A DNA stretch of 64,000 nucleotides from Candidatus Limnocylindrales bacterium. Lineage in GTDB: Bacteria; Desulfobacterota; Binatia; UBA1149; CAITLU01. Shown here piece by piece: positions 47,297 to 59,217 of this stretch. Each line of letters starts with the position of its first letter. Within the stretch, counting starts at the first letter, position 1. Location: assembly GCA_035626395.1 (NCBI GenBank), contig DASPNR010000023.1, forward strand, positions 1 to 64,000, given 5' to 3'. Both the position numbers and the translations under genes were made by a program. The notes beneath the pieces are model-generated. The model had not been told where the DNA came from. It made no database searches and saw nothing but the letters and a program-made list of their open reading frames with translations.

Positions 47297-48227
47297 CGCT
47301 TGCCGCCCGCGGACCGCCGCTCGGCGGACCCGCTACCCAGTCGTCGATGAGCGTTCGCCCGATGGCCATGGGCGGCGGAAGGAAGAGCTCCTCGGCTTCG
47401 GTCTCGCCGCGGCATGCGCGCGCCACGGTCTGGCGATCGAACCATTGCGCATCCTCGAGCTCGGCCGGATCGACGACGATGTGGTCGCTGGTCGCCTCGG
47501 CCACGCACCCGATCATCAGGGCGGAGGGAAAGGGCCACGGCTGCGAGGACGTGTAGCGAACGCCGGCCACCGAGATGCCCGCTTCTTCCATGACCTCGCG
47601 CGCCACGGCTTCCTCGATCGTCTCGCCGGGCTCGATGAAGCCGGCCAGCGTCGAGTACATCCCGCGCGGCCACACGGCCTGACGCCCGAGCAGACATCGC
47701 TCGCCGCGCGTCACCAGCATGATGGCCACCGGGTTGACGCGCGGGAAATGCTCGGCCTTGCACGACGTGCACACGCGCATCGCACCGCCCTGCGCGGAGG
47801 CGGTTGCCGCGCCGCAGCGCGGACAGAAGCGGTGCGTGTCGTGCCAGTCGATCATCGCGCGAGCCTGCGCGACGATGGCGCATTCCTCGGCCGGAAGCTG
47901 CGCCGCTGCCGCGCGAATGTCGCAGAACTCGGCAACCTCCGACAGTCCCAGCTCGCGCTCCGGCTCGGCCAGCGAGGAGACGTCGACGGCGTAATGGGCG
48001 ACGTCACCGCGCACGCCGAGAAGGACCGCGCCGACGCCTTCATCCATTGCCGACAGCAGCGCGCGCCGTGCCCAGGCCAGCGACGGGCCCTGACGTTTGA
48101 CCAGCACGTTGAGACGCCAGAACGGCAGAAACCGACTTTTTGGATCTTCTAAGCAAGTCGACAGCCACTGCGGATCCCAGCGAAGGCGAGCGGCGCGATC
48201 CAGCGGATTTCCCGAGAAGAAGCTCAC
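47289..48227 (-). CDS. nudC: NAD+ diphosphatase (NADH pyrophosphatase), Nudix family
   Basis: 312 residues from a GTG at 48227. The zinc ribbon is CPRC at about 128 and CTSC about 15 residues later (RFCPRCGAATA, RVCTSCKAEHFPR). The Nudix box follows, G-x5-E-x7-REVMEEAG (GFIEPGETIEEAVAREVMEE), then the NudC signature SSQPWPFPSALMIG. The enzyme splits NADH/NAD+ to NMN(H) and AMP and can remove NAD caps from RNA in E. coli. The N-terminal 120 residues are the usual poorly conserved domain. It is the first gene of the minus-strand run that continues with inositol monophosphatase and metH. Confidence 0.95.
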   Translation of the reverse strand: MSFFSGNPLDRAARLRWDPQWLSTCLEDPKSRFLPFWRLNVLVKRQGPSLAWARRALLSAMDEGVGAVLLGVRGDVAHYAVDVSSLAEPERELGLSEVAEFCDIRAAAAQLPAEECAIVAQARAMIDWHDTHRFCPRCGAATASAQGGAMRVCTSCKAEHFPRVNPVAIMLVTRGERCLLGRQAVWPRGMYSTLAGFIEPGETIEEAVAREVMEEAGISVAGVRYTSSQPWPFPSALMIGCVAEATSDHIVVDPAELEDAQWFDRQTVARACRGETEAEELFLPPPMAIGRTLIDDWVAGPPSGGPRAASDG

Positions 48228-48364
48228 GATCGCTTACGCTAACGCGAACGTCTCCGGCGGTCCAAGGCGCCGATGATGAGCACGCGGCGCTGGCGGTGAC
48301 CGAAGAGCCGACCGCTGCGCCCGCAAGGAGCGCACAATTTTTTAGTTCGGGGGCCTCGCAGCGA

Positions 48365-48393
48365 TTGCCCAATCCGCGAACAGACTCTATCCT
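48365..48393 (+). promoter_or_regulatory. Candidate sigma-70-type promoter
   Basis: TTGCCC (48365-48370) and TATCCT (48388-48393) are separated by exactly 17 bp. Both are 4 of 6 matches to consensus. It points toward the exported SGNH-like gene whose start is 109 bp downstream, with AAGGAG at its ribosome-binding site. Motif match only. Confidence 0.4.
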
Positions 48394-48501
48394 CCGCTGC
48401 GTCGGTTCTGTTCGGACCGGCGTCGGACAAAAAGCCTCGTCCTTGGCGATCCCTGAGAAGGGTACGCACTGGTGTTCCAACCTCGCCAAGGAGCTTCTCG
48501 C

Positions 48502-49794
48502 ATGACACGCGTCATGACCGCGGCCGCCGGTTCTCACGCAATGCGCAGGCTTGTCGTTGCCGTCACGATTCTGGCGACGCTCGCCGCCGGCGACGCACAC
48601 GCCGCCAAGATCCTGCTGATCGGCAACAGCTTCACCACCGGCATCAAGCCGTACCTGATCTCGCTCATCCGGTCCTCGGGCCGCGACGCCACGGTCGTCG
48701 TGCGCGCGGCGGACGGATGGACCGTGGCCGATCACGTGGCATCGGCCAAGACGCTGGCCAAGATCAACTCCAAGGCCTGGGACGCGGTCGTCGTCCAGGA
48801 ACAGAGCCTGGGCGAGTTTCACGTGCGCTACCCCGCCGCCCGCGCCATCGATGCACAGATCGCGGCGGTCGGCGCGCAGACCGTTTTCATGATGACCTGG
48901 CGCGACCGTGGCGCGCCGCTCGTCAGCTACGACGCCCTTCGCGGCGCGCCCGGCGAGGACGTCGGCTATGTTCCCATCGCCTACGAGCTCGACGCGCCCA
49001 TCGCACCCGTGGGCTGGGTCTATCGCGAGCAGATCCTGAACGATCCGGACGTTGAGCTGTGGGGCTCCGACGGCCATCATTCCAACGAGCGCGGCCGCTA
49101 CCTCGCCGCCCTTTCCGTCTATTGTGCGGTCTTCGGCGAGAGCCCGGTGGGCCTGTGGGCGCCGGCGGCGTTCTCGCCGGCGCAGAACGAGAGCGACCAG
49201 CGCCTCGTCGAGAAGGTGGCGCTGTCCGACCCGGGCGAATGGATGATCCGCGCCTCCACGCTCGCCGCCAAGAAGGCCGCCGTTCGCACCGTCGTCGCCG
49301 CGGCCGGCGACGACGCCACCGAGACCATGACGACGGCTTCGATCACCGGCGGCAGCGCCCTTACGCTCGGCGCCGGTCGCATCGCGGCGCTGCGCTTCGC
49401 GGGAGTGCCCATCGCGCCCGGTGCCACCGTGCGCAGCGCGCGCCTGGAGATGTTCCCTTCCACCGGGCGGGCCAATTCGATCGTCATCGAGTACGCCGCG
49501 GTCGCCTCCGATGACGCGCCGCCGCTGACGGCCGAGCCCGGTGCGCTCTCGAAGCTGCCTCTGGGCGCGACATCCATTGTGGACGCGCCGCCGGCCTTCG
49601 ACGGCAGCGTCTACAACGGCAGCGTCGACCTGGCGCCGCTGGTCCAGGAGATCGTCGACCGGCCCGGCTGGGCCGAAGGCAACGCCCTCACGATCCTGGT
49701 GCAGGATGCCGGAAGCGCTTCCAGCCGCCTGATCCGCGCCTACGAAGGCGGAGTCAGCAAGGCGCCGGCGCTGGTCGTGGAGCTGGAGCCGTAA
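48502..49794 (+). CDS. Exported SGNH-hydrolase-like protein with a C-terminal jelly-roll domain
   Basis: 430 residues from ATG 48502 (AAGGAG upstream). The signal peptide is LVVAVTILATLAAGDAHA. Residues about 32-230 follow the SGNH-like pattern: block I ILLIGNSFTTGIK (Ser in GNSFT, as in DUF4886-type SGNH proteins), VVVQEQSL, MMTWRDRG and the late DGHHSNERGRYLAAL with Asp-x-His at about 192-194. Residues about 260-430 are beta-rich (SARLEMFPSTGRANSIVIEY, ALTILVQDAGSASSRL) and resemble a DNRLRE/jelly-roll binding domain. Likely a secreted esterase or glycan-modifying enzyme; the catalytic set is not certain. Convergent with the lysyl oxidase gene. Confidence 0.78.
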   Translation: MTRVMTAAAGSHAMRRLVVAVTILATLAAGDAHAAKILLIGNSFTTGIKPYLISLIRSSGRDATVVVRAADGWTVADHVASAKTLAKINSKAWDAVVVQEQSLGEFHVRYPAARAIDAQIAAVGAQTVFMMTWRDRGAPLVSYDALRGAPGEDVGYVPIAYELDAPIAPVGWVYREQILNDPDVELWGSDGHHSNERGRYLAALSVYCAVFGESPVGLWAPAAFSPAQNESDQRLVEKVALSDPGEWMIRASTLAAKKAAVRTVVAAAGDDATETMTTASITGGSALTLGAGRIAALRFAGVPIAPGATVRSARLEMFPSTGRANSIVIEYAAVASDDAPPLTAEPGALSKLPLGATSIVDAPPAFDGSVYNGSVDLAPLVQEIVDRPGWAEGNALTILVQDAGSASSRLIRAYEGGVSKAPALVVELEP

Positions 49795-49819
49795 CCAAGG
49801 GGGCCGGTTCCGGCGGTCG

Positions 49820-49902
49820 CGCCGGTTCGCGCAGCGACGTGAACCGGCGTGGCGGCAAGGGTCTGGCACTTCCTTCCCGGGCTGCCGTGGACGAAGTGCC
49901 AG
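49820..49902. terminator. Two tandem hairpins between convergent genes
   Basis: Hairpin A: CGCCGGTTC (49820-49828) with its complement (49841-49849), loop 12 nt. Hairpin B: CTGGCACTTC (49863-49872) with its complement (49893-49902), loop 20 nt. Both are perfect stems. They lie between stops at 49794 (+) and 49924 (-). No T-tract follows either. Confidence 0.6.
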
Positions 49903-49923
49903 TCCCCCACCGTTCCTGCAGGC

Positions 49924-51102
49924 TCAGTTCGTACACGTGCGGGACGTCGCGCTTCCGCGGCAGGCCAGAGCCTGCTCGGCCAGGCACGATGCGGCAGGGC
50001 CGCTGCCGAAGACCTGGGTCAGGCGCAGCACGGGCTCGAGCGCCTCGGCGGACAGATCCAAGCTCTCGGCGATCGTGCGCACCACGACGCGGTTACGCGC
50101 CGACGACAGGTGCACGCGCAGCCTGGTGATGCCGGCGGCCTCCTCGAACTCTCTATCGGGATCGCGAAACACGTAGTCGCCGCCGCCGATGGCCTCGAAG
50201 CCTGCCGGCGGAACGAAAGCCGTGAACACGCTGTTGCCGTCCTCGTCGGTCAGGCTGATCTCGACTCCGCTCTCGGTGGGCGGCTGCGACATCCATCCGG
50301 CATCGAAGCGCGCCGACAACACCATACGGTCGCCGGCGGCCACCGCGCCCTTGCGCAGCTTCAGGCGCGAGGAGGCCTGGGCGAGCGGCGCGGGAATGCA
50401 GTCGTCGCCGATGCAGCGGTCGTCGATGGTGCAGGCATCGCCGTCGTCGCAGCGCATGCCATCGGGCGTGTTGGCACAGGTCAGCTCGAGCGGCAGCTCG
50501 ACGACGTTGTTGCCGTCGTCGTCCTCGGCGATCTTGTCGTCCGGATCGACCTCCACGCGCAGCCGGTAGCTCCCTGTCGGCAGGTCGATGTCGGTCAGGT
50601 CGATGTACTGGCACGACGTGTTGATGCCGTAGACGTCGCTGCAGCCGGCACTGATGCCCTGGTTCTGGCACGTGTAGACGCGCGTCGGGCACTCGGTGTC
50701 GAGCAGGCAGAAGCCGTACTTGCGGCCCTGAATGACGGGCTCGCCGGCGGCCGTCAGCAGATCGGCAACCGCGAAGTTCTCGAAGTGCGCGTGCCCGTGC
50801 GCGGTGCTGCACAGGAAAAGGGGATTGGTGCATTCGGCGCCGGGATTGGCCCGGCAGTCGGGGCAGCCGGGGTTGCCCAGCACGATGTCCTCGTCGCCGA
50901 TGTTGTGCGTCTTCATCGCGTAGCGCAGCAGCAGGCGGTTGGTCTCGCCGCCGGCGCACCCTTCGATGACGTCTCCGGCATTGACGTTGCTGCGGACGAC
51001 CACCGGCGAGTACACCTCCGGCTCCATATCGCCGCCCGCGCGCGCAACGCCGCTCATCGCGGCGCAGGCCAGCAGCGCCGCCACCCCCCTGGAAAAAGCC
51101 AT
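49924..51102 (-). CDS. Exported bacterial lysyl oxidase-like copper amine oxidase
   Basis: 392 residues with a signal peptide (VAALLACAAMSGVARA). The catalytic lysyl oxidase domain spans about 25-220. The copper triad is HGHAH, His at 102, 104 and 106 (CSTAHGHAHFENFAV). The cofactor pair Lys/Tyr of lysyl tyrosylquinone is K128 in GRKYGFCLLDTEC and Y158 in CSDVYGINTSC. SCQYIDLTDIDLPTGSYRL and EDDDGNNVVELPLEL match the family's later strands. A C-terminal module of about 150 residues (RLKLRKGAVAAGDRMVLS and beyond) is beta-rich and recurs on exported proteins of such lineages. It may oxidise lysines or amines on surface polymers. No biochemical role is known here. Confidence 0.88.
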   Translation of the reverse strand: MAFSRGVAALLACAAMSGVARAGGDMEPEVYSPVVVRSNVNAGDVIEGCAGGETNRLLLRYAMKTHNIGDEDIVLGNPGCPDCRANPGAECTNPLFLCSTAHGHAHFENFAVADLLTAAGEPVIQGRKYGFCLLDTECPTRVYTCQNQGISAGCSDVYGINTSCQYIDLTDIDLPTGSYRLRVEVDPDDKIAEDDDGNNVVELPLELTCANTPDGMRCDDGDACTIDDRCIGDDCIPAPLAQASSRLKLRKGAVAAGDRMVLSARFDAGWMSQPPTESGVEISLTDEDGNSVFTAFVPPAGFEAIGGGDYVFRDPDREFEEAAGITRLRVHLSSARNRVVVRTIAESLDLSAEALEPVLRLTQVFGSGPAASCLAEQALACRGSATSRTCTN

Positions 51103-51211
51103 GACGAGCTACCTTACGCGCAGGCCCGGCGCCGGTGCAATACGAGCGCTCGCTTGACGGTCGTGTCCGGGTGAGGTCGAAGAGCGCATCCATCGAAAGG
51201 AGACGCATCGC

Positions 51212-52147
51212 ATGACATCGACGATCCGATTCGGGGTGACGCTGCCCCAGATCAAGCGCAGCTGGGAAGACACGCGCGCCGCCGCCACCGAGCTCGACCG
51301 GCTCGGCTACGACAGCGCCTGGGTATGCGACCATCTCTACGGCGTGCCGATGCCCGACCTTCCCATCCTCGAGGCTTACAGCCTGCTGGCCGCCGTCGCA
51401 GCGGTCACCAGCCGCGTCGAGCTCGGGGTGCTGGTCACTCCGCCCTTCTTCCGCAACCCCGCCGTGCTCGCCAAGCAGATCGCCACGATCGATCACATCG
51501 CCGGCGGCCGCACCATTGCCGGTTTCGGCTCGGGCTGGTTCGCCTCCGAGTTCGAAGGCTACGGTTGCGAGTTCCCGCCCGTGTCGCGGCGCCTGGAGGC
51601 GCTCGCCGACACCTGCGAGATCGTGCGCGCGATGTGGACACAGGATCAGCCGAGCTATCGCGGCAAGGTCTACTCGATCACCGACGTCTACTGCGAGCCG
51701 AGGCCGCAGCGCACGCCGCGCATCCTGATCGGCGGCGGCGGCGAGAAGGTGCTGCTCAAACTGGCGGCGCGCTACGCCGATATCTGGAACAACCTGGCGG
51801 TGAACCAGAGCGACCTCCCGCGCAAGGTCGCGGTGCTGCGCGAGCATTGCGAGCGCGAAGGCCGCGATCCGGCGCAGATCGAGGTCTCGCAGCAATGCCT
51901 GGTCGTGATCGCGCCGACGATGGCGGAGGCCGAGCAGAGCATCGGCAAGGCCGAACGCATCTACGGCGGGCACATGGGCGCCGGCCTGCGCGAGCACGGC
52001 ATCTGGGGCGATCCCGACACGGTGGCCGAGAAAGTCCGCCGCTACGCCGGCATGGGCTGCGGCCACTTCGTCATCGAGTTCTTCGGCAAGGACCTGCGCG
52101 AGCCGGCGCGGCTGTTCGCGGAGAAGGTGATGCCGGCTTTCCGGTAG
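51212..52147 (+). CDS. LLM-class (luciferase-like) F420- or FMN-dependent oxidoreductase
   Basis: 311 residues from ATG 51212, with AAGGAGA upstream. Luciferase-like TIM-barrel features are clear: FGVTLPQIKRSWEDTRAAA at the N-terminus, DRLGYDSAWVCDHL near 30, LGVLVTPPFFRNPAVLAKQ near 70, the cofactor-region IAGFGSGWFASEF near 107 and RILIGGGGEKVLL near 170. The TPPFFRNP motif fits the F420-dependent subclass better than FMN-dependent alkanal monooxygenases. Reaction unknown: family members reduce or oxidise diverse alcohols, aldehydes and xenobiotics. No F420 biosynthesis gene is in the window. It is convergent with the giant Gly-rich gene. Confidence 0.9.
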   Translation: MTSTIRFGVTLPQIKRSWEDTRAAATELDRLGYDSAWVCDHLYGVPMPDLPILEAYSLLAAVAAVTSRVELGVLVTPPFFRNPAVLAKQIATIDHIAGGRTIAGFGSGWFASEFEGYGCEFPPVSRRLEALADTCEIVRAMWTQDQPSYRGKVYSITDVYCEPRPQRTPRILIGGGGEKVLLKLAARYADIWNNLAVNQSDLPRKVAVLREHCEREGRDPAQIEVSQQCLVVIAPTMAEAEQSIGKAERIYGGHMGAGLREHGIWGDPDTVAEKVRRYAGMGCGHFVIEFFGKDLREPARLFAEKVMPAFR

Positions 52148-52263
52148 GGCGGTCGCCGGCATCGTGCCGGCCTTGCTGCAGGGCCGCCTGCGTCATCGCC
52201 GGCATCGGAAGAGCCGTTACGGCTCGAGGCGTTGCCGTCGACGCGCCAGGTACTCCACGAAAA

Positions 52264-52297
52264 AAAGGCCCCGCCGGGAACTCCCGGCGGGGCCTTT
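52264..52297. terminator. Rho-independent bidirectional terminator
   Basis: A 12-bp GC stem (GGCCCCGCCGGG at 52267-52278 and its complement at 52283-52294) with a 4-nt loop, extended by AAA/TTT pairs. On the minus strand a run of seven T follows, the classic termination signal for the Gly-rich gene; on the plus strand the tail is TTT. This is the only canonical terminator seen in the window. Confidence 0.9.
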
Positions 52298-52321
52298 GTC
52301 ATCTGGGCATGATGCGTCGGA

Positions 52322-55780
<3,459 letters not shown>

Positions 55781-56074
55781 GGGCTCCCCCAGAGACAAAG
55801 TTGTTCGTGCGCGCTGCGAAAGAATCGCTGGCGAGGACGGTCGTCCGTCGTTGTCGATCCTCGGCGGGAAGTAAGCAGGCCAGCCGCTTCCCCTCGAAGC
55901 GGATGCAACTCCCCCATGCCCACGAAGTAGCGCGGACTTATCGCATGGCCATGAAAGTTGTGTCAATGCGCCGTGGCCGTCGCTGCGGTGGCAACGCCCA
56001 GAACCCTTGCGGCTGCAGGCATTCGCCCCGCCCTTCGCCCGAGGCTGTGACCGAAGCCGCCGGCGGAACGATCG

Positions 56075-57511
56075 TCAACGCGGTATGGCCAGGGGGGGTG
56101 CGGGAGCGGAGGCTGTCGCCGGCGGTGCCTTGGGCAGCCCCACGACTCGGAGATCGCCGTCGGTGCCGGTGCGGCCTTCGAGGTTGTGATTTCCCGACCA
56201 GGCCACCAGCACCAGCCCCTTCCCGTCCGAGACGACCACCGGCTTGTCGTCCCAGCTGCGTCCGTCCGCCGTCGCATAGGCGGCCACTGCGCGCGGCGGG
56301 GACCATGTGCGTCCGTCGTCGGTGCTGACCGAGACGAGCACGTCGCTGTCGCTGCCCTTGGTCTTGCCCATGCTGTCCTTGGAGGTCCAGACCGCAACAA
56401 AGCGGCCGGCGCCGTCGAATGCCACGCGCGGGAGCAGGTCGCGGTGCGTGTCGGTCTTGAACGGACCGTTGACCGACGCGGCCGACGACCAGGTTTTGCC
56501 GCCGTCGCTGGAGGCGGCGGCCATGATGTCCCAATCGTCCTCCTCGTCGCCCGGCTTGCCGACGTAGGACGCCCACAGTGCCAGCCATCGCCCGTCGCCG
56601 GCAGCGGCCAGGGAGACGGAATCATCGCCGGCGTGCCCGTCGGAGGCGGCTCTGGCCGACAGCGGCTGCGCGGCCGACCAGGACGCACCCGCGTCGTCGG
56701 AGCGCGCCACCATGACGTCCCAGTCGCTGCCGAGGCCGGGCACGCTGAAGGCTTCCCATCCGGCAAGGACGCGCTCTCCCGCGCCTTCGACCGCGAGCAC
56801 GAGACGCCTGTCCACGCCCGCATCGTTCTTCGCCGTCTCGGTCAGCAGCGCCGGCGCCGACCACGTGCGCGCGCCGTCGGTGGAGCGGCTCACGACGAGG
56901 TCGCCGTCGCCGCCGCCGCCGAGCTCGCGTGCCTGCCCCTCCCAGCCGAGCAGCCAGGCGTTGCCGGCGAACGCGAGCGCCGGTCGGAACTCATCGCCCG
57001 CATCGAGCGCCACCGGCTGCGGTGCGCTCCAGCTCGCGCCGTCGTCGTCCGACCTGGCCCACAGAACGTCGCTGTCGCTGCCGGGGCTGCCCTTGACGAC
57101 GCCGGCCGACTGGAACGCAACGACCCAGACGCCGCGCCGGTCGGTGGCGATGGCCGGGCTCGTGTCCATCGTGGCGCCCGCGCTTCGACCGGGCGCCAGC
57201 AGCGCGGCGGCGCTCCAGCTGCGGCCGTCATCGGTGGAGACGGAGAAGGCGATGTTCCAGCGACGCTCGGGCGTCTTGCGGCCCAGCGCATGCAGCGTCT
57301 CCCACACCGCCACCCAGCGCCCCCTGCCGTCCGTCGCGATCGCCACCGCGCCGTCGTCGGCATCGTCGCCGTTGGCGTACGAGTTCAGCGAAACGATCGC
57401 TTCGAATGGCTGGGCAACGGCCGCGTTCGGGCTCGCCGCCATCACCGATGCGAAAATCACCAGCGTGCGCAGCAGGCGCCGCGCGGATCGTTGCCGGCAG
57501 TGTCGCTTCAT
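56075..57511 (-). CDS. Exported six-Asp-box beta-propeller (BNR/sialidase-like) protein
   Basis: 478 residues from the ATG at 57511, with AAGGAGG 5 nt upstream; a longer upstream frame has no signal. Signal peptide region: LLRTLVIFASVMAASPNAAVA. Six Asp-box motifs (S-x-D-x-G-x-T/S-W) recur at intervals of about 60-70 residues: STDDGRSWS, SDDDGASWS, STDGARTWS, SDDAGASWS, SSDGGKTWS and STDDGRTWS. Each is followed by a strand-rich blade with W or RW in WVAVWET-like segments. The arrangement predicts a six-bladed propeller. No sialidase catalytic Arg triad was identified, so a binding or structural role is as likely as hydrolysis. Divergent from the haloperoxidase-like gene. Confidence 0.83.
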   Translation of the reverse strand: MKRHCRQRSARRLLRTLVIFASVMAASPNAAVAQPFEAIVSLNSYANGDDADDGAVAIATDGRGRWVAVWETLHALGRKTPERRWNIAFSVSTDDGRSWSAAALLAPGRSAGATMDTSPAIATDRRGVWVVAFQSAGVVKGSPGSDSDVLWARSDDDGASWSAPQPVALDAGDEFRPALAFAGNAWLLGWEGQARELGGGGDGDLVVSRSTDGARTWSAPALLTETAKNDAGVDRRLVLAVEGAGERVLAGWEAFSVPGLGSDWDVMVARSDDAGASWSAAQPLSARAASDGHAGDDSVSLAAAGDGRWLALWASYVGKPGDEEDDWDIMAAASSDGGKTWSSAASVNGPFKTDTHRDLLPRVAFDGAGRFVAVWTSKDSMGKTKGSDSDVLVSVSTDDGRTWSPPRAVAAYATADGRSWDDKPVVVSDGKGLVLVAWSGNHNLEGRTGTDGDLRVVGLPKAPPATASAPAPPLAIPR

Positions 57512-57590
57512 CGTGCCTCCTTGCGTGTGCGCGCTTCGCGCCGACTTGCATGGCGTGCATCGGGCATGTAGTGCCCGCGACGGTTCCCGG

Positions 57591-59135
57591 ATGCGCCGCT
57601 CGCTACTCGTCTTTCTGCTCCTCCTGGCCACCGGAGCGAGCGCCTCCAACGATGCCACACGCAGCGCGGTTTTCATTCCGCACGCGCGACCCGCCGCCGA
57701 CTTCGTGCCGACGGCGGCCTACCGGTGGCTCGAGATCTCGCTCGAAGCGACCGCGCGCCAGGTCGACCGCATCGGCGCGCGGCCGACCATCATCTCGCGC
57801 ACCGTGGCCGTGGCACTGACCGCCATGTATGACGCGTGGGCGGCCTACGACGACAAGGCCATCGGAACGCGCCTGGGGGCAACGCTGCGGCGGCCTGCCG
57901 AGGAGCGCACCGACGCCAACCGTGAAGTCGCCATCGCCTACGCCACCTATCGCGGATTGCTCGACGTCTACCCTGAGGACAGCCAGTGGATCCGCGAGCA
58001 GATGGTGCGCGCCGGCCTCGATCCCGACGAAGACACGACCGATACGCGCACGCCTGCCGGCGTGGGCAACGTCGCCGCGCAGGCGGTGATCTCCTACCGC
58101 CACCACGACGGCGCCAATCAGCTCGGCGACGAGGTCGGCTCCGACGGCACGCCGTATTCGGACTGGACCTATTACTGGCCGATCAACTCGAATGATCGCG
58201 TCGTGGATCCGGACCGCTGGCAGCCGCTTCCGTTCGCCGACGGCCGCGGCGGACGCTTCTATCCCGGCTTCCTGACGCCGCACTGGTATCGCGTGCGTCC
58301 TTTCGCTCTGGACCGCGCCGATCAGTTCCGGCCCGGCCCGCCTCCCAAGGTCGGCTCGCCCGAGATGGCCAGGGAAGTCGAAGAGGTGATGCGATTCAAC
58401 GCGTCGCTGACGCCGCAGCAGAAGGCGATCGTCGAGTTCATGCGCGACGGTCCGCGCTCCACGGGACAGACCGGACACTGGCTGCGCTTCGCGCAGGACG
58501 TCTCGCGGCGCGACCGCTACGACCTCGCGCGCGACGTCAAGCTGTTCTTCGCCGTGGCCAACGTCGCGATGGACGCGTTCATCGCCTCCTGGGAATCCAA
58601 GCGCTACTACGACACGTCGCGGCCGTGGACGCTGGTGCGCCACTACTACGCGGGCAAGAACATCCTGGGCTGGGCAGGTCCCGGCAAGGGCGTGGTGACG
58701 CAGCCGGCCGAGCAGTGGCATCCGTATTCGCCCGACACGTTCGTCACCCCGCCCTTTCCCGGCTTCACCTCCGGACACAGCACCGTCAGCGCCGCGTGCG
58801 CGCGCGTGCTCGAGCTCTACACGGGCAGCCCGCACTTCGGCGTCATCGAAACCCGCAAGGCCGGTTCGCTGACCGAGGCCCACGCCGACTGCGTCGCCAT
58901 CAGCGGCGGCACCGGCCAGCGCCCCGATTCCGATACCAGCTGCGACATCACGCTGGAGCTTCCGACCTTCGAGGCCACCGCGCAGATGGCCGGCATCTCG
59001 CGGGTGATGGGCGGCTACCACATTCAGAGCGACAACACGGCCGGCCTCGACCTCGGCCGCAAGGTCGCCGACTTCACCTGGCCGCGCATTCGCGCCTACT
59101 TCGACGGCGTCCATCCGATGGTGGCGGCCCGTTAG
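57591..59135 (+). CDS. Exported vanadium-haloperoxidase/PAP2-superfamily enzyme
   Basis: 514 residues from ATG 57591; a long frame upstream of it only shadows the neighbouring gene. The signal peptide is LLVFLLLLATGASA. The full superfamily signature is present: K337-x6-R344-P345 (KRYYDTSRP), S394-G395-H396 in FTSGHS, and S470-R471-x5-H477-x3-D481 (SRVMGGYHIQSD). Here T replaces the Pro of the usual PSGH. These residues bind vanadate in haloperoxidases or phosphate in PAP2 phosphatases. The length of about 500 and the N-terminal helical half favour the haloperoxidase-like group. Substrates could be halides or phosphate esters; biochemistry is undetermined. It is divergent from the propeller gene 79 bp away. 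Confidence 0.88.
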   Translation: MRRSLLVFLLLLATGASASNDATRSAVFIPHARPAADFVPTAAYRWLEISLEATARQVDRIGARPTIISRTVAVALTAMYDAWAAYDDKAIGTRLGATLRRPAEERTDANREVAIAYATYRGLLDVYPEDSQWIREQMVRAGLDPDEDTTDTRTPAGVGNVAAQAVISYRHHDGANQLGDEVGSDGTPYSDWTYYWPINSNDRVVDPDRWQPLPFADGRGGRFYPGFLTPHWYRVRPFALDRADQFRPGPPPKVGSPEMAREVEEVMRFNASLTPQQKAIVEFMRDGPRSTGQTGHWLRFAQDVSRRDRYDLARDVKLFFAVANVAMDAFIASWESKRYYDTSRPWTLVRHYYAGKNILGWAGPGKGVVTQPAEQWHPYSPDTFVTPPFPGFTSGHSTVSAACARVLELYTGSPHFGVIETRKAGSLTEAHADCVAISGGTGQRPDSDTSCDITLELPTFEATAQMAGISRVMGGYHIQSDNTAGLDLGRKVADFTWPRIRAYFDGVHPMVAAR

Positions 59136-59217
59136 GGTCGCGATGCGCCGTCTTGCCGGCATCTGCCCGGCGCCGCCGCCGTTGGCTGCACCTGGCCGCC
59201 TCTCGTAACATCGGCGC

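Noticed and set aside
56712..57590. Upstream extension of the haloperoxidase-like frame
   Set aside because: It lies opposite the Asp-box gene; the signal peptide places the start at 57591.
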